From the NCBI RefSeq assembly GCF_030010625.1, contig NZ_JASCXN010000010.1, positions 124,001 to 188,000 of the forward strand: a DNA stretch of 64,000 nucleotides. Direction: 5' to 3'. This document shows, piece by piece, positions 8,644 to 16,900 of this stretch. The translations under genes and the position numbers were made by a program. How positions within the stretch are numbered: position 1 is the first letter of the stretch; each line of letters starts with the position of its first letter. Source of the DNA: Streptomyces sp. CC208A (GTDB lineage: Bacteria; Actinomycetota; Actinomycetes; Streptomycetales; Streptomycetaceae). The notes under the pieces were generated by a model. That model had not been told where the DNA came from. It made no database searches and saw only the letters and a list, made by a program, of their open reading frames with translations.

Positions 8644-10692
8644 ATGGTATTTATGGGGGACAGGGCAACTCTGTTGGAGACAGGGCGGTTTGTGCAGCGG
8701 CACGCCAGAAATGCCGCGGACGAGATCATCGAGGCAGTGAGGGCCGTCGATGCGGTCGCCCACACCACCGCCGGAACCGACACCACCGCCGGAGCCGGCA
8801 GCGTCCCGGACGCCGGACCGGAGACAGAGGCGGAGACCGAGGCCGAGACCGAGGCCCGGCACCGCAGGGCCGCCGAGCGCGGCGACACCGACGCGATGAG
8901 CGCCCTCGGCGCCCTGCTGCTGCGCCGCGGCGACCTCGACGCCGCCGAGCCCTTCCTGCGCGGCGCCACCGCCGAGGGCGACCGGGCCGCCGCCAACAAC
9001 CTGGGCGTCCTGCTCCACCAGCGCGGCTACCCCGACGAGGCCGCCGGCTGGTGGCGGGTCGCCGCCGTCGCCGGCTCCGCGCCGGCCGCGCACGCCCTCG
9101 GCCGCCACCACCGCGAGCGCGGCGACGAGCCCGCCGCCGAGTACTGGCTGCGCCAGGCCGCCGAGCAGGGCCACGCCCTCGGCGCCTACGCCCTCGCCGA
9201 CCTCCTGGAGCACCGCGGCGACATCGGCGCCGAGCGCTGGCTGCGCGCCGCCGCCGAACAGGGCCACCGCGAGGCCGCCTACCGCCTCGCCCTCTCCCTG
9301 GAGCGGCGCGCCACCGAGGTCCTCCGCGGCCCGCACGCCTACGGCCCCTCCGCGTCCGCGGGCCGCGCCGGCCACGCGTACGACACGGCAGGCCGCCTGC
9401 GCGCCGCCGACCCCCTCCGTACGGACGACGGCCCGCGGCCCGAGGCCGCCGAGCCCCGCACCGGGGAGACCCCCGGCACGGGGCTGCTCGGCGAGGCGGA
9501 GCAGTGGTTCCGGCAGGCCGCCGCCCGGGGGCACCGCAAGGCCGCGCTGCACCTGGGGGCGATCCTGGAACAGCGCGGCGAGCTGAAGGAGGCCGGACGC
9601 TGGTACCTCAGCTCCGCCAAGGAGGGCGAGGCCAAGGCCGCCTGCGCCCTCGGCTTCCTGCTGCGCGACGCCGGCGACGAGGAGAGCGCCGCCGTCTGGT
9701 GGCTGCGCGCCGCCCAGGACGGCGACGGCAACGCCGCCAACGCCCTCGGCGCGCTGCACGCCGCCCGCGGCGAGCAGCAGACCGCCGAACGCTGGTACCG
9801 CACCGCCATGGACGCCGGCGACGTCAACGGCGCCTACAACCTCGGCCTGCTCTGCGCCGCCCAGGACCGGCTCCCGCAGGCCGAGCAGTGGTACCGCCGC
9901 GCCGCCTACGCCGGCCACCGCGAGGCCGCCAACGCGCTCGCCGTGCTGCTCCTCCAGGCCGGCGACGCGAACGGCGCCGAGCCGTGGTTCTCCAAGGCCG
10001 CCGAGGCCGGATCCGTGGACGCCGCCTTCAACCTGGGCATCATCCACGCGGGCCGCGACGACGACCGCACCGCCCTCGTCTGGTACGAGCGGGCCGCCGC
10101 CGCCGGGCACACCGAGGCCGCCCTCCAGGTCGGCATCGCCGCCCTGCGCGACGGCGACGAGCAGACCGCCGAGCGGCACCTGCGCTGCGCGGCCGGCGGC
10201 GGCAGCGCCGAGGCCGCCTTCCGGCTCGCCACCGTCCTCGACGCCCGCCGCCCCGACCCCGGCCCGGTGGTCCTCGGCGCCCCCGTGGACCAGAAGACCG
10301 AGTGCGAGGAGTGGTACGAGCGCGCCGCCGAGCAGGGCCACCGGCGCGCCCAGGTCCGGGTCGGGATGCTCGCCGCGGGCCGCGGCGACCTCACCGAGGC
10401 CGCCCGCTGGTACCGGGAGGCCGCCGAGGCGGGCAGCCGCAACGGCGCCTTCAACCTGGGGCTGCTCCTGGCCCGCGAGGGCAGCGAGCGGGAGGCCGCC
10501 CTCTGGTGGACCCGGGCCGCCCGGGCCGGGCACGGCCGTGCCGCGCTCCGGCTCGCGCTGCTCGCCGCCCGCCGGGGAGAGCTGTCCGAGGGCCGCGGCT
10601 GGTGCGCCCGCGCCGTGGAGCTCGGCCCCGCCGAGGTCGCCGAGCGGGCCGCGCGGCTCAGCGAGGCGCTGCACCAGGAGCTCACGGCGTAG
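8644..10692 (+). CDS. Sel1/TPR repeat protein
   Basis: 682 residues. After about 75 N-terminal residues the protein is nearly all Sel1-like repeats of roughly 36 residues, with the recurring pattern G-A-LG-L---G-- -EAE-W-RRAA-AGH--AA (for example AEQWYRRAAYAGHREAANALA, counted by eye as about 14 units). Sel1 solenoids are protein-interaction scaffolds. There is no signal peptide or membrane segment, so it is probably cytoplasmic. The start may be ATG 8644 or ATG 8653. The gene lies alone between two identical initiator tRNA genes; I see no functional link beyond position. Confidence 0.88.
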   Translation: MVFMGDRATLLETGRFVQRHARNAADEIIEAVRAVDAVAHTTAGTDTTAGAGSVPDAGPETEAETEAETEARHRRAAERGDTDAMSALGALLLRRGDLDAAEPFLRGATAEGDRAAANNLGVLLHQRGYPDEAAGWWRVAAVAGSAPAAHALGRHHRERGDEPAAEYWLRQAAEQGHALGAYALADLLEHRGDIGAERWLRAAAEQGHREAAYRLALSLERRATEVLRGPHAYGPSASAGRAGHAYDTAGRLRAADPLRTDDGPRPEAAEPRTGETPGTGLLGEAEQWFRQAAARGHRKAALHLGAILEQRGELKEAGRWYLSSAKEGEAKAACALGFLLRDAGDEESAAVWWLRAAQDGDGNAANALGALHAARGEQQTAERWYRTAMDAGDVNGAYNLGLLCAAQDRLPQAEQWYRRAAYAGHREAANALAVLLLQAGDANGAEPWFSKAAEAGSVDAAFNLGIIHAGRDDDRTALVWYERAAAAGHTEAALQVGIAALRDGDEQTAERHLRCAAGGGSAEAAFRLATVLDARRPDPGPVVLGAPVDQKTECEEWYERAAEQGHRRAQVRVGMLAAGRGDLTEAARWYREAAEAGSRNGAFNLGLLLAREGSEREAALWWTRAARAGHGRAALRLALLAARRGELSEGRGWCARAVELGPAEVAERAARLSEALHQELTA

Positions 10693-10699
10693 AAGCGAT

Positions 10700-10728
10700 T
10701 TGCTCCTGTCACAGGGGTCCCGTAAGGT
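10700..10728 (+). promoter_or_regulatory. Candidate promoter of tRNA copy 2
   Basis: TTGCTC (-35-like) and TAAGGT (-10-like) are separated by 17 bp, ending 12 bp before the mature tRNA 5' end. This fits a HrdB-type promoter giving a short leader. Confidence 0.5.
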
Positions 10729-10740
10729 GGTGTTCACCGA

Positions 10741-10814
10741 CGCGGGGTGGAGCAGCTCGGTAGCTCGCTGGGCTCATAACCCAGAGGTCGCAGGTTCAAA
10801 TCCTGTCCCCGCTA
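10741..10814 (+). tRNA. Initiator tRNA-fMet(CAT), copy 2
   Basis: Identical over all 74 nt to the copy at 8368, including the C1/T72 mismatch and the GGG/CCC anticodon stem. The preceding CACCGA is also shared with copy 1. It has its own likely promoter and terminator. Confidence 0.97.
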
Positions 10815-10824
10815 CTCAGTAGCC

Positions 10825-10862
10825 CGAAGGCCCGGATCGTCTCCGTACGATCCGGGCCTTCG
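10825..10862 (+). terminator. Terminator after tRNA copy 2
   Basis: A 16-bp perfect stem, CGAAGGCCCGGATCGT with its complement, and a 6-nt loop. Confidence 0.88.
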
Positions 10863-10900
10863 GCGTTCCCGGAAGCAGGCGCCGTAACGGGCGCACGAGA

Positions 10901-10926
10901 AAAGGGCGCCCCGCGGGACGCCCTTT
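10901..10926 (-). terminator. Terminator of the Fur-family gene
   Basis: AAAGGGCG / CGCCCTTT stem around a CCCCGCGGGA loop, 12 bp beyond the stop codon of the leftward gene. Confidence 0.65.
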
Positions 10927-10937
10927 CCGTCGAGTCG

Positions 10938-11357
10938 TTACGCCTTCGCCGCGCAGTCCGGGCAGAGGCCCCGGTACGTGACCTCGACGTTCGAGATCGT
11001 GAAGCCGAAGCGCTCCGCGGCCGGCAGGTCGCCCAGCGGGTCGCCCGCCGGGTGGACGTCGCGGATCGCGCCGCAGCCGGCGCAGACCAGGTGCTGGTGC
11101 GGCCGGTGGGCGTTGGGGTCGTACCGCTTGGCGCGGCCGTCGGTGGCGACCTCGATCACCTCACCGAGCGTCACCATCTCGCCCAGCGTGTTGTAGACGG
11201 TCGCACGGGAGATCTCGGGCAGGCGCTCGACGGCGCGGGCGTGCACCTCGTCGGCGGTGAGATGCACGTGGTCGCCGTCGAGGACCTCGGCGACGACACG
11301 GCGCTGGGCGGTCATCCGCCAGCCGCGTCCGCGCAGTCGTTCCAACAGGTCGCTCAT
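10938..11357 (-). CDS. catR: Fur-family metalloregulator (CatR/PerR-like)
   Basis: A 139-residue repressor with an N-terminal winged helix (LRGRGWRMTAQRRVVAEVL; recognition helix ISRATVYNTLGEM) and a C-terminal dimerisation/metal domain. The regulatory metal site is suggested by HRPHQHLVCAGCG, and a structural zinc site by CAGC plus CPDC near the end. Sequence and gene order (CBS protein and hisN next) fit the Streptomyces gene known as catR, a peroxide-sensing repressor of catalase; no catalase is in this window. It is clearly different from Nur, whose sequence I recall. The symbol rests on synteny from memory, so treat the exact regulon as an inference. Confidence 0.78.
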   Translation of the reverse strand: MSDLLERLRGRGWRMTAQRRVVAEVLDGDHVHLTADEVHARAVERLPEISRATVYNTLGEMVTLGEVIEVATDGRAKRYDPNAHRPHQHLVCAGCGAIRDVHPAGDPLGDLPAAERFGFTISNVEVTYRGLCPDCAAKA

Positions 11358-11442
11358 GGAGGTCAGCGTAACAGCGGGGGGAAACGGGGCGGAGCGGGCT
11401 TCCAGCCCGTGGACGGGGCCGTGGGACAGGCCCCGGACCGGC

Positions 11443-11841
11443 TCAGTCGGCCGCGCTGTGGGCCGGGAGATGGGCCGGGAGCCAGCAGCGGATGATGTCG
11501 CGGACCGAGACCATGCCGACCGGGCCCGAGCCGTCGAGGACGACCAGATGGCGGAAGCCGCCGCGGGTCATCGCCTCCGCCGCCTCCTCCAGGGTCCAGC
11601 CGGGCGCGGCGAAGACGACCTCGTGGGTGGTGTGGGCGCCGGCCGTCTCGCGGTCCGGGTCCTCGCCGCGGCCGAGGGAGTTCAGGACGTCACGCTCGGT
11701 GAGGATCCCGATGCCGGTGTCGCCGTCGAGGACGACGGCCGCGCCGACCCGGCGGACGGACATCAGCCGGGCGGCCTGTCGGAGGGTGTGGGTGGGTCCC
11801 ACGGTGAGGATCAGCGTGCTCATGGCGTCACGGACGAGCAT
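11443..11841 (-). CDS. Tandem CBS-domain protein
   Basis: 132 residues forming two CBS domains and little else: MLVRDAMSTLILTVGPTHTL...GILTERDVL and VVFAAPGWTLEEAAEAM...GMVSVRDIIR. Such free-standing Bateman modules bind adenine nucleotides and regulate partners. No fused enzyme domain is present. GAGGAGG lies about 10 nt before the ATG, and a 10-bp inverted repeat sits just upstream. It is transcribed in the same direction as hisN but separated from it by a repeat-rich 336-bp gap, so it probably has its own promoter. Confidence 0.88.
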   Translation of the reverse strand: MLVRDAMSTLILTVGPTHTLRQAARLMSVRRVGAAVVLDGDTGIGILTERDVLNSLGRGEDPDRETAGAHTTHEVVFAAPGWTLEEAAEAMTRGGFRHLVVLDGSGPVGMVSVRDIIRCWLPAHLPAHSAAD

Positions 11842-11861
11842 GGATGTCGGCCACCTCCTCG

Positions 11862-11887
11862 GTGAACCGCTCCGAGAAGCGGTTCAC
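11862..11887 (-). promoter_or_regulatory. 10-bp inverted repeat upstream of the CBS gene
   Basis: GTGAACCGCT and AGCGGTTCAC are perfect complements around a 6-nt loop, 21 bp upstream of the CBS start and touching its Shine-Dalgarno. It could be an operator or a leader hairpin that modulates translation. Confidence 0.5.
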
Positions 11888-11988
11888 AAGCGCACAAGCG
11901 GGGGGCTCCCAGAGTCGCACCGAGGGAGGGGGTCGGCAAGAGGGCGCGCGAGGCGCTCGGAGAGGCGGCCGGGGGCGCACTCGGGCGC

Positions 11989-12188
11989 CATGGCTTTCCT
12001 CGGTGTCCGCGCTTCCCTCGCGGCCCGCGCTTTTCTCGGGGGCCGTGGCTCCGCTCGGGCAGCCCGCGCTTTTCCCGGGTGTCCGTGGCTTTCCTCGGGT
12101 GGCCGTGCTTTCCTCGGCCGCCCGCGGCTTTCCCCAGGCGCCCGCCCGTTCTCCTCGGGCGCCAGCGCCTCCCTTCCTCAGGCGCCCG
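11989..12188. repeat. Degenerate 19-20 bp minisatellite between hisN and the CBS gene
   Basis: About ten tandem units of the form GCTTTCCTCGGG-G-CCG-G. They fill the space between the two genes and run into the final codons of hisN. The rest of the 11842-12177 gap holds only the inverted repeat at 11862. Confidence 0.75.
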
Positions 12189-12990
12189 TGGGCCCCTCGT
12201 ACCCCAGGCGGCTCAGCAGTTCCTCGTGCAGCAGGCCGTTGGAGGCCGCCGCGTTCCCGCTGTGCGGGCCGGGGAGGCCGTCGAGGCCGGTGTACGAGCC
12301 GCCGGCCTCCTGTACGACGATCGCCACCGCCGCCATGTCCCACAGCGACAGCTCCGGCTCGGCGCACAGGTCCACCGAGCCCTCGGCGACCATCATGTAC
12401 GGCCAGAAGTCGCCGTACGCCCGGGTCCGCCAGCACGCGCGCGTGAGGTCCAGGAAGGCGTCGAGCCTTCCGCGCTCCTCCCAGCCGCTGAGCGAGGAGT
12501 ACGCGAACGAGGCGTCGGCCAGCGAGGCCACCCGGGAGACGCCGATCCGGGTCCCCGACGCCAGGCCGGCGCCGGTGAAGGCGCCCAGGCCCTTCGCCGC
12601 CCACCAGCGGCGGCCGAGCGCCGGCGCCGACACCACGCCGACCACCGGCTGGAAGCCGGTCTCGCCCTCCTCCATCAGCGCGATCAGGGTCGCCCACACC
12701 GGCACCCCGCGCACGTAGTTCTTGGTGCCGTCGATCGGGTCGATCACCCAGCGGCGCGGGCCGGTGCCCTCGACGCCGTACTCCTCGCCCAGGATCGCGT
12801 CCTCGGGCCGCTCCTTCTGGAGCCCGGCGCGGATCAGCTCCTCGGCGGCCCGGTCCGCCTCGCTCACCGGGGTCATGTCCGGCTTCGTCTCGACCTTGAG
12901 GTCCAGGGCCTGGAAGCGGGCCATGGTGGTCGCGTCGGCGGCATCCGCGAGGGCATGGGCAAGGCGCAGGTCATCGTGGTAATCGGCCAT
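12178..12990 (-). CDS. hisN: Histidinol-phosphatase HisN (inositol monophosphatase family)
   Basis: This enzyme removes phosphate from histidinol phosphate in histidine biosynthesis. The 270-residue protein carries the inositol-monophosphatase metal motifs ILGEEYG (Glu), WVIDPIDGTKNYVRG (DPxDGT) and the C-terminal ELSLWDMAAVAIVVQEAGG (WDxA). Many actinobacteria use this family instead of a classical HisB/HisJ phosphatase, and the Streptomyces orthologue at this position is hisN. ATG 12990 gives MADYHDDLRLAHALAD, the usual family start. The rest of the his pathway is not in the window. Confidence 0.88.
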   Translation of the reverse strand: MADYHDDLRLAHALADAADATTMARFQALDLKVETKPDMTPVSEADRAAEELIRAGLQKERPEDAILGEEYGVEGTGPRRWVIDPIDGTKNYVRGVPVWATLIALMEEGETGFQPVVGVVSAPALGRRWWAAKGLGAFTGAGLASGTRIGVSRVASLADASFAYSSLSGWEERGRLDAFLDLTRACWRTRAYGDFWPYMMVAEGSVDLCAEPELSLWDMAAVAIVVQEAGGSYTGLDGLPGPHSGNAAASNGLLHEELLSRLGYEGPTGA

Positions 12991-13190
12991 GCCCGGCACT
13001 CTAGCGCCGCCCGCACCCCGCCCGGCGGACCGTCTCACCCGCCCCGGCGTACGGCCTCCCGCTTCCCGGCCCACCACCTCACCCGCCCGGCGAACGCCCT
13101 CCCGCTCCCCGGTGGCCGTGCGCCCTCACCCTTGACAGCACCCGCGCCCCTGCCGACGCTGGGGGGCCATCGTCCGGTCCGGAGGCGCGT

Positions 13191-13763
13191 ATGCCGACCG
13201 CCCGCGAGGCCCTCCTCGACGCCGCTCTCGCCGCGCTGGAGCGGCAGCCCTGGTCCGTCGTCCGGATGGCCGACCTCGCTGCCGCCGCCCGGGTCTCCCG
13301 GCAGACCCTCTACAACGAGTTCGGCAGCAAGGAGGGGCTGGCCCGGGCCCTCGCCCGCCACGAGGCCGACGCCTACCTCGACGGGGTACGCGGGCTGCTC
13401 GCCGCCGCCGGCCCGGCCCCGCACGACCTCGTGGCCCTCGCCGAGTGGACCGTGGACAGGGCCGGCGACCGGCCGGTCCTGCGCTCGCTGCTCACCGGCG
13501 CCTGGACCGAGGGCCTGCCCCGGCCCCGCCCGGCCCGGCCGGGCGCCCGCCCCGCCCCCGTACCGGCCCAGCGGCGGGCCGACGCCGGGCCGCCGGCGCC
13601 GGGGGAGCTGCTCGCGGCGGCCGCGCTCTGCGCCGGGGAGGAGCGGGCGGCCGACTGCGAACTGGCCCTGCGGCTCGCCCTCTCGTACGTCGTGGCCCCT
13701 TCGGGCGGTATGCGGCCCGGCTGGACGGTCCGTGCCGAGCTGTCCAGGATTCTCAGTCAATAA
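13191..13763 (+). CDS. TetR-family transcriptional regulator
   Basis: 190 residues with an N-terminal helix-turn-helix (ALERQPWSVVRMADLAAAARVSRQTLYNEFGSK), the recognition helix being SRQTLYNEF. The ligand-binding region is interrupted by a Pro/Arg-rich linker (RPRPARPGARPAPVPAQ, about residues 110-130). The likely target is the SMR efflux gene at 20607, which sits near this regulator in related genomes as I recall. Here the 6.4-kb RHS gene lies between them. Confidence 0.85.
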   Translation: MPTAREALLDAALAALERQPWSVVRMADLAAAARVSRQTLYNEFGSKEGLARALARHEADAYLDGVRGLLAAAGPAPHDLVALAEWTVDRAGDRPVLRSLLTGAWTEGLPRPRPARPGARPAPVPAQRRADAGPPAPGELLAAAALCAGEERAADCELALRLALSYVVAPSGGMRPGWTVRAELSRILSQ

Positions 13764-13901
13764 CCCTGTGCGTCACCGCGGTTACCACCGGGAAACCTCA
13801 AGTTTCGCTCTGAACACCTCAGTTGCTCCTGTGCACGCCGACACGCCCGGTGGAAGATCGCTCCGCGTTCCTTGGCATGCATCAGCCAGCGAGGAGAAGC
13901 G

Positions 13902-16900
13902 GTGTCGCACCATTCGTGGGACCATCCCGCGTACAACGAAAGTCCCCCCGAAGAAGGCTCGTTGGGCCTGCCGAACCCCTCCCGCGGCAGAGCCAGAGCC
14001 AGACGGCTGACCGCGGTCGCCGGAGTGCTCGCGGCGGCCCTCGTCGCCGAGACCGCGCTCATCGTGGGCACCAGCGGCGAGGCCGTCGCCGTCTCCCTGT
14101 CCACGATGGCGGTCGAGCAGCCCGTGCGGGAGCCCGTCAAGGCTCCCGCCGCGACCGAGGCGGCCGACCTCCCGTCCGCCCAGGTCGCCGCGAAGCTCTC
14201 CGGCAAGCGGGTCGAGGCGCTCTCGGAGCGCACCGAGACCACGAGCACCTGGGCCAACCCGAACGGCACCGTGACCCTGGAGGCCGCCTCCGGCCCGCAG
14301 CGGTACCGGGACGCCCTCGGCACCTGGCGCGACATCGATGTCGACCTCGTCAAGCTCCCCGACGGCAGCGTCGGCGCCCAGGCGCACCCGCTGGGCCTGA
14401 AGCTCGCCGGCCGCACGCCCGCCGCCACCGTCTCGAAGATCGAGGCGTCCGGCGGCCGCGCGGGGGAGAAGAAGACCCCCGCCGTGCCCCTGGTCAGCCT
14501 CGACGACGGCCACGGCAAGCGCATATCCGTCCACTGGCGCGGCGCCCTCGCCGAGCCGACCCTCAAGGGGACCGAGGCCCGGTACGCCGACGCCCTGCCG
14601 TTCACCGACCTGATCGTCGAGTCGACCCGTACGGGCTACGAGCAGTTCCTGGAGCTCAAGGACAAGCGGGCCGTCGCCGCCAACGGGTCGGTCACCCTGA
14701 CCCTGGACGCCAAGGGCGTCACGGCACGCAAGAACGCCGACGACTCGGTCTCCTTCCTCGACGACAAGACCGGTCGCGTCGTCGGCACCATCCCGGCCCC
14801 CGTCATGTGGGACGCGCAGGTCGACCCGAACAGCGGCGAGCACACCCACACCGCCCCGGTCGGCCTCGCGCTCACCCAGAACGGGAACAGCGTCGACATC
14901 ACGCTCACCCCCGACGCGGCCTTCCTCGCCGACCCGAAGACGCGGTTCCCGGTCACCATCGACCCCGCGGTCAGCATCGGCGCCAGCTTCGACACGTTCG
15001 TCCAGCAGGGGTACGGCACCGACCAGTCGGCGGCCACCGAGCTCAAGCTCGGCAACAACGGCTCCGGCCAGGTGGCCCGTTCCTTCCTGCACTTCCCGAT
15101 GGCCAAGATCACCGGGAAGGTCATCGAGTCGGCCAAGCTCAACCTGTGGAACTTCCACTCCTGGTCGTGCACGGCCAAGAGCTGGGAGGTCTGGGACACC
15201 GGCAACGCCTCCACCTCCACCCGCTGGACCGCCCAGCCCACCTGGTTCAACAAGTGGACGACCAGCACCTCCACCAAGGGCTACTCGTCCTCCTGCGCCG
15301 ACGGCTGGGTCAGCGCCGACGTCAAGACCCTCGTGCAGGGCTGGGCCAACAACGGCAAGTCCACCAACTCCCTCGGCATCCGGGCCACCGACGAGTCCGA
15401 CCCGTACGGCTGGAAGCGCTTCAACTCGGGCAACGCCGCCTCCAGCACCCCGTACCTGTCGGTCACGTACAACACCAAGCCGGGCGCCGCCGTCCCGGTC
15501 TCACCGCTGTCCGGGGCGTCGACCAACGACACCACCCCGACCATCACCGGCAAGGCCACCGACGCGGACGGCAACACCGTCCAGCTCACCTACGAGATCT
15601 GGACGTCGAACGGCACCGCCGCCCTCCTGACCGGCAAGTCGGCCTTCGTCGCCTCGGGCACCAACGCCCCGTGGACCCCGACGACCGCCCTCGCCCCCGG
15701 CGCCTACAAGTGGCGCGCCGCCGTCTACGACGGCTCGGCGTGGAACGGCTCCTGGTCCGCCTGGCAGAACTTCACCGTCGACACCACCGCCCCGGCGGCC
15801 ACGAAGATCACCTCGACCGACTTCCCGGCCGAGACCTGGTCCGGCACCCCGGACGCCAGCGGCGACATCTCCGGCGCGTTCACCCTCACCCCGCCCACCA
15901 GCGACGTGAAGGACGTCCAGTACGCACTGGACGGCGGCGCCTGGACCACGCTCGCCACCACCGGCTCCCCGGTCACCGCGAACGTCAAGGTCACCTCCGG
16001 CAGGCACACCCTCACCGCGCGCACCCGGGACGCGGCCGGCAACGTCTCCGCCGTCGCCACCCACGTCTTCTACGCCGGTTCGGGCGCCGCCCTGATCGCA
16101 CCGGCCGAGGGCGACCGCCCCGCGCGCCGCACCGCGCTCACCGCGCAGGGCAAGGACACCTACACCGGGGTGACCTACCAGTACCGGCGCGGCGAGACCG
16201 ACACGTGGAAGAACGTGCCGCTCGCCCACGTCACCAAGGCCGCGGACGGCTCCGCCGTCACCGCCTGGCCGCTGGCCGCCCCGGCCGGCAAGCCGGCCGC
16301 GCTGAACTGGGACATCACCGCCACCCTCGCCGAGGACGGCCCGGTCGACGTCCGGGCGCTCTTCACCGACGGCACCACGTCGGCGGGCTCGCCCGCCAAC
16401 ACCGTCGCCGTCGACCGCAACGCGGGCACCGCGCCCACCGAGAACGTCGGCCCCGGCGAGGTCAACCTGCTGACCGGTGACTTCGTCCTCTCGGAGACCG
16501 ACACCTCGCTCTTCGACCTGACGGTCACCCGCACCGCCTCCTCGCGGCGGCCGAGCACCGGCGCCTCGCAGGAGGGCCAGGCCGCGATCTTCGGCAAGGA
16601 GTGGACCGCGGGCACGGCCGCAGAGGAGAGCGACTCCGACTGGGCGTACCTGAAGCAGACCTCCGCCACCTCCGTCGCCGTCGTCGACGCGGAGGGCGAG
16701 GAGCTCGGCTTCACCGCCACCACCGGCGGCGGCTGGAAGCCGGAGCCCGGCGCCGAGGACCTGTCCCTCACCGGGGCGCTCAGCGGATCCCTCACCCTGA
16801 AGGACACCGAGGGCGCCGTCACCGTCTTCAGCAAGCCGGACGCCGCCGCCACCGCGTGGCAGGTCGCGACCACCGGCATGGACGGTCTGGCCAACTCCAC

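Noticed and set aside
8368..10814. Initiator tRNA copies as attL/attR of an integrated element
   Set aside because: The interval holds only a Sel1-repeat gene, with no integrase or other mobility gene, and both tRNAs are complete with separate terminators.
10938..11357. Nickel regulator Nur for the Fur-family gene
   Set aside because: The sequence differs from the Nur protein I recall (which has a HHHIH metal stretch and a different recognition helix). Local gene order fits the CatR-type gene.
11989..12188. Possible CRISPR array (also considered for 59439-59547 and 63133-63228)
   Set aside because: Units are directly adjacent and degenerate with no unique spacers, and there are no cas genes. 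They are tandem repeats.
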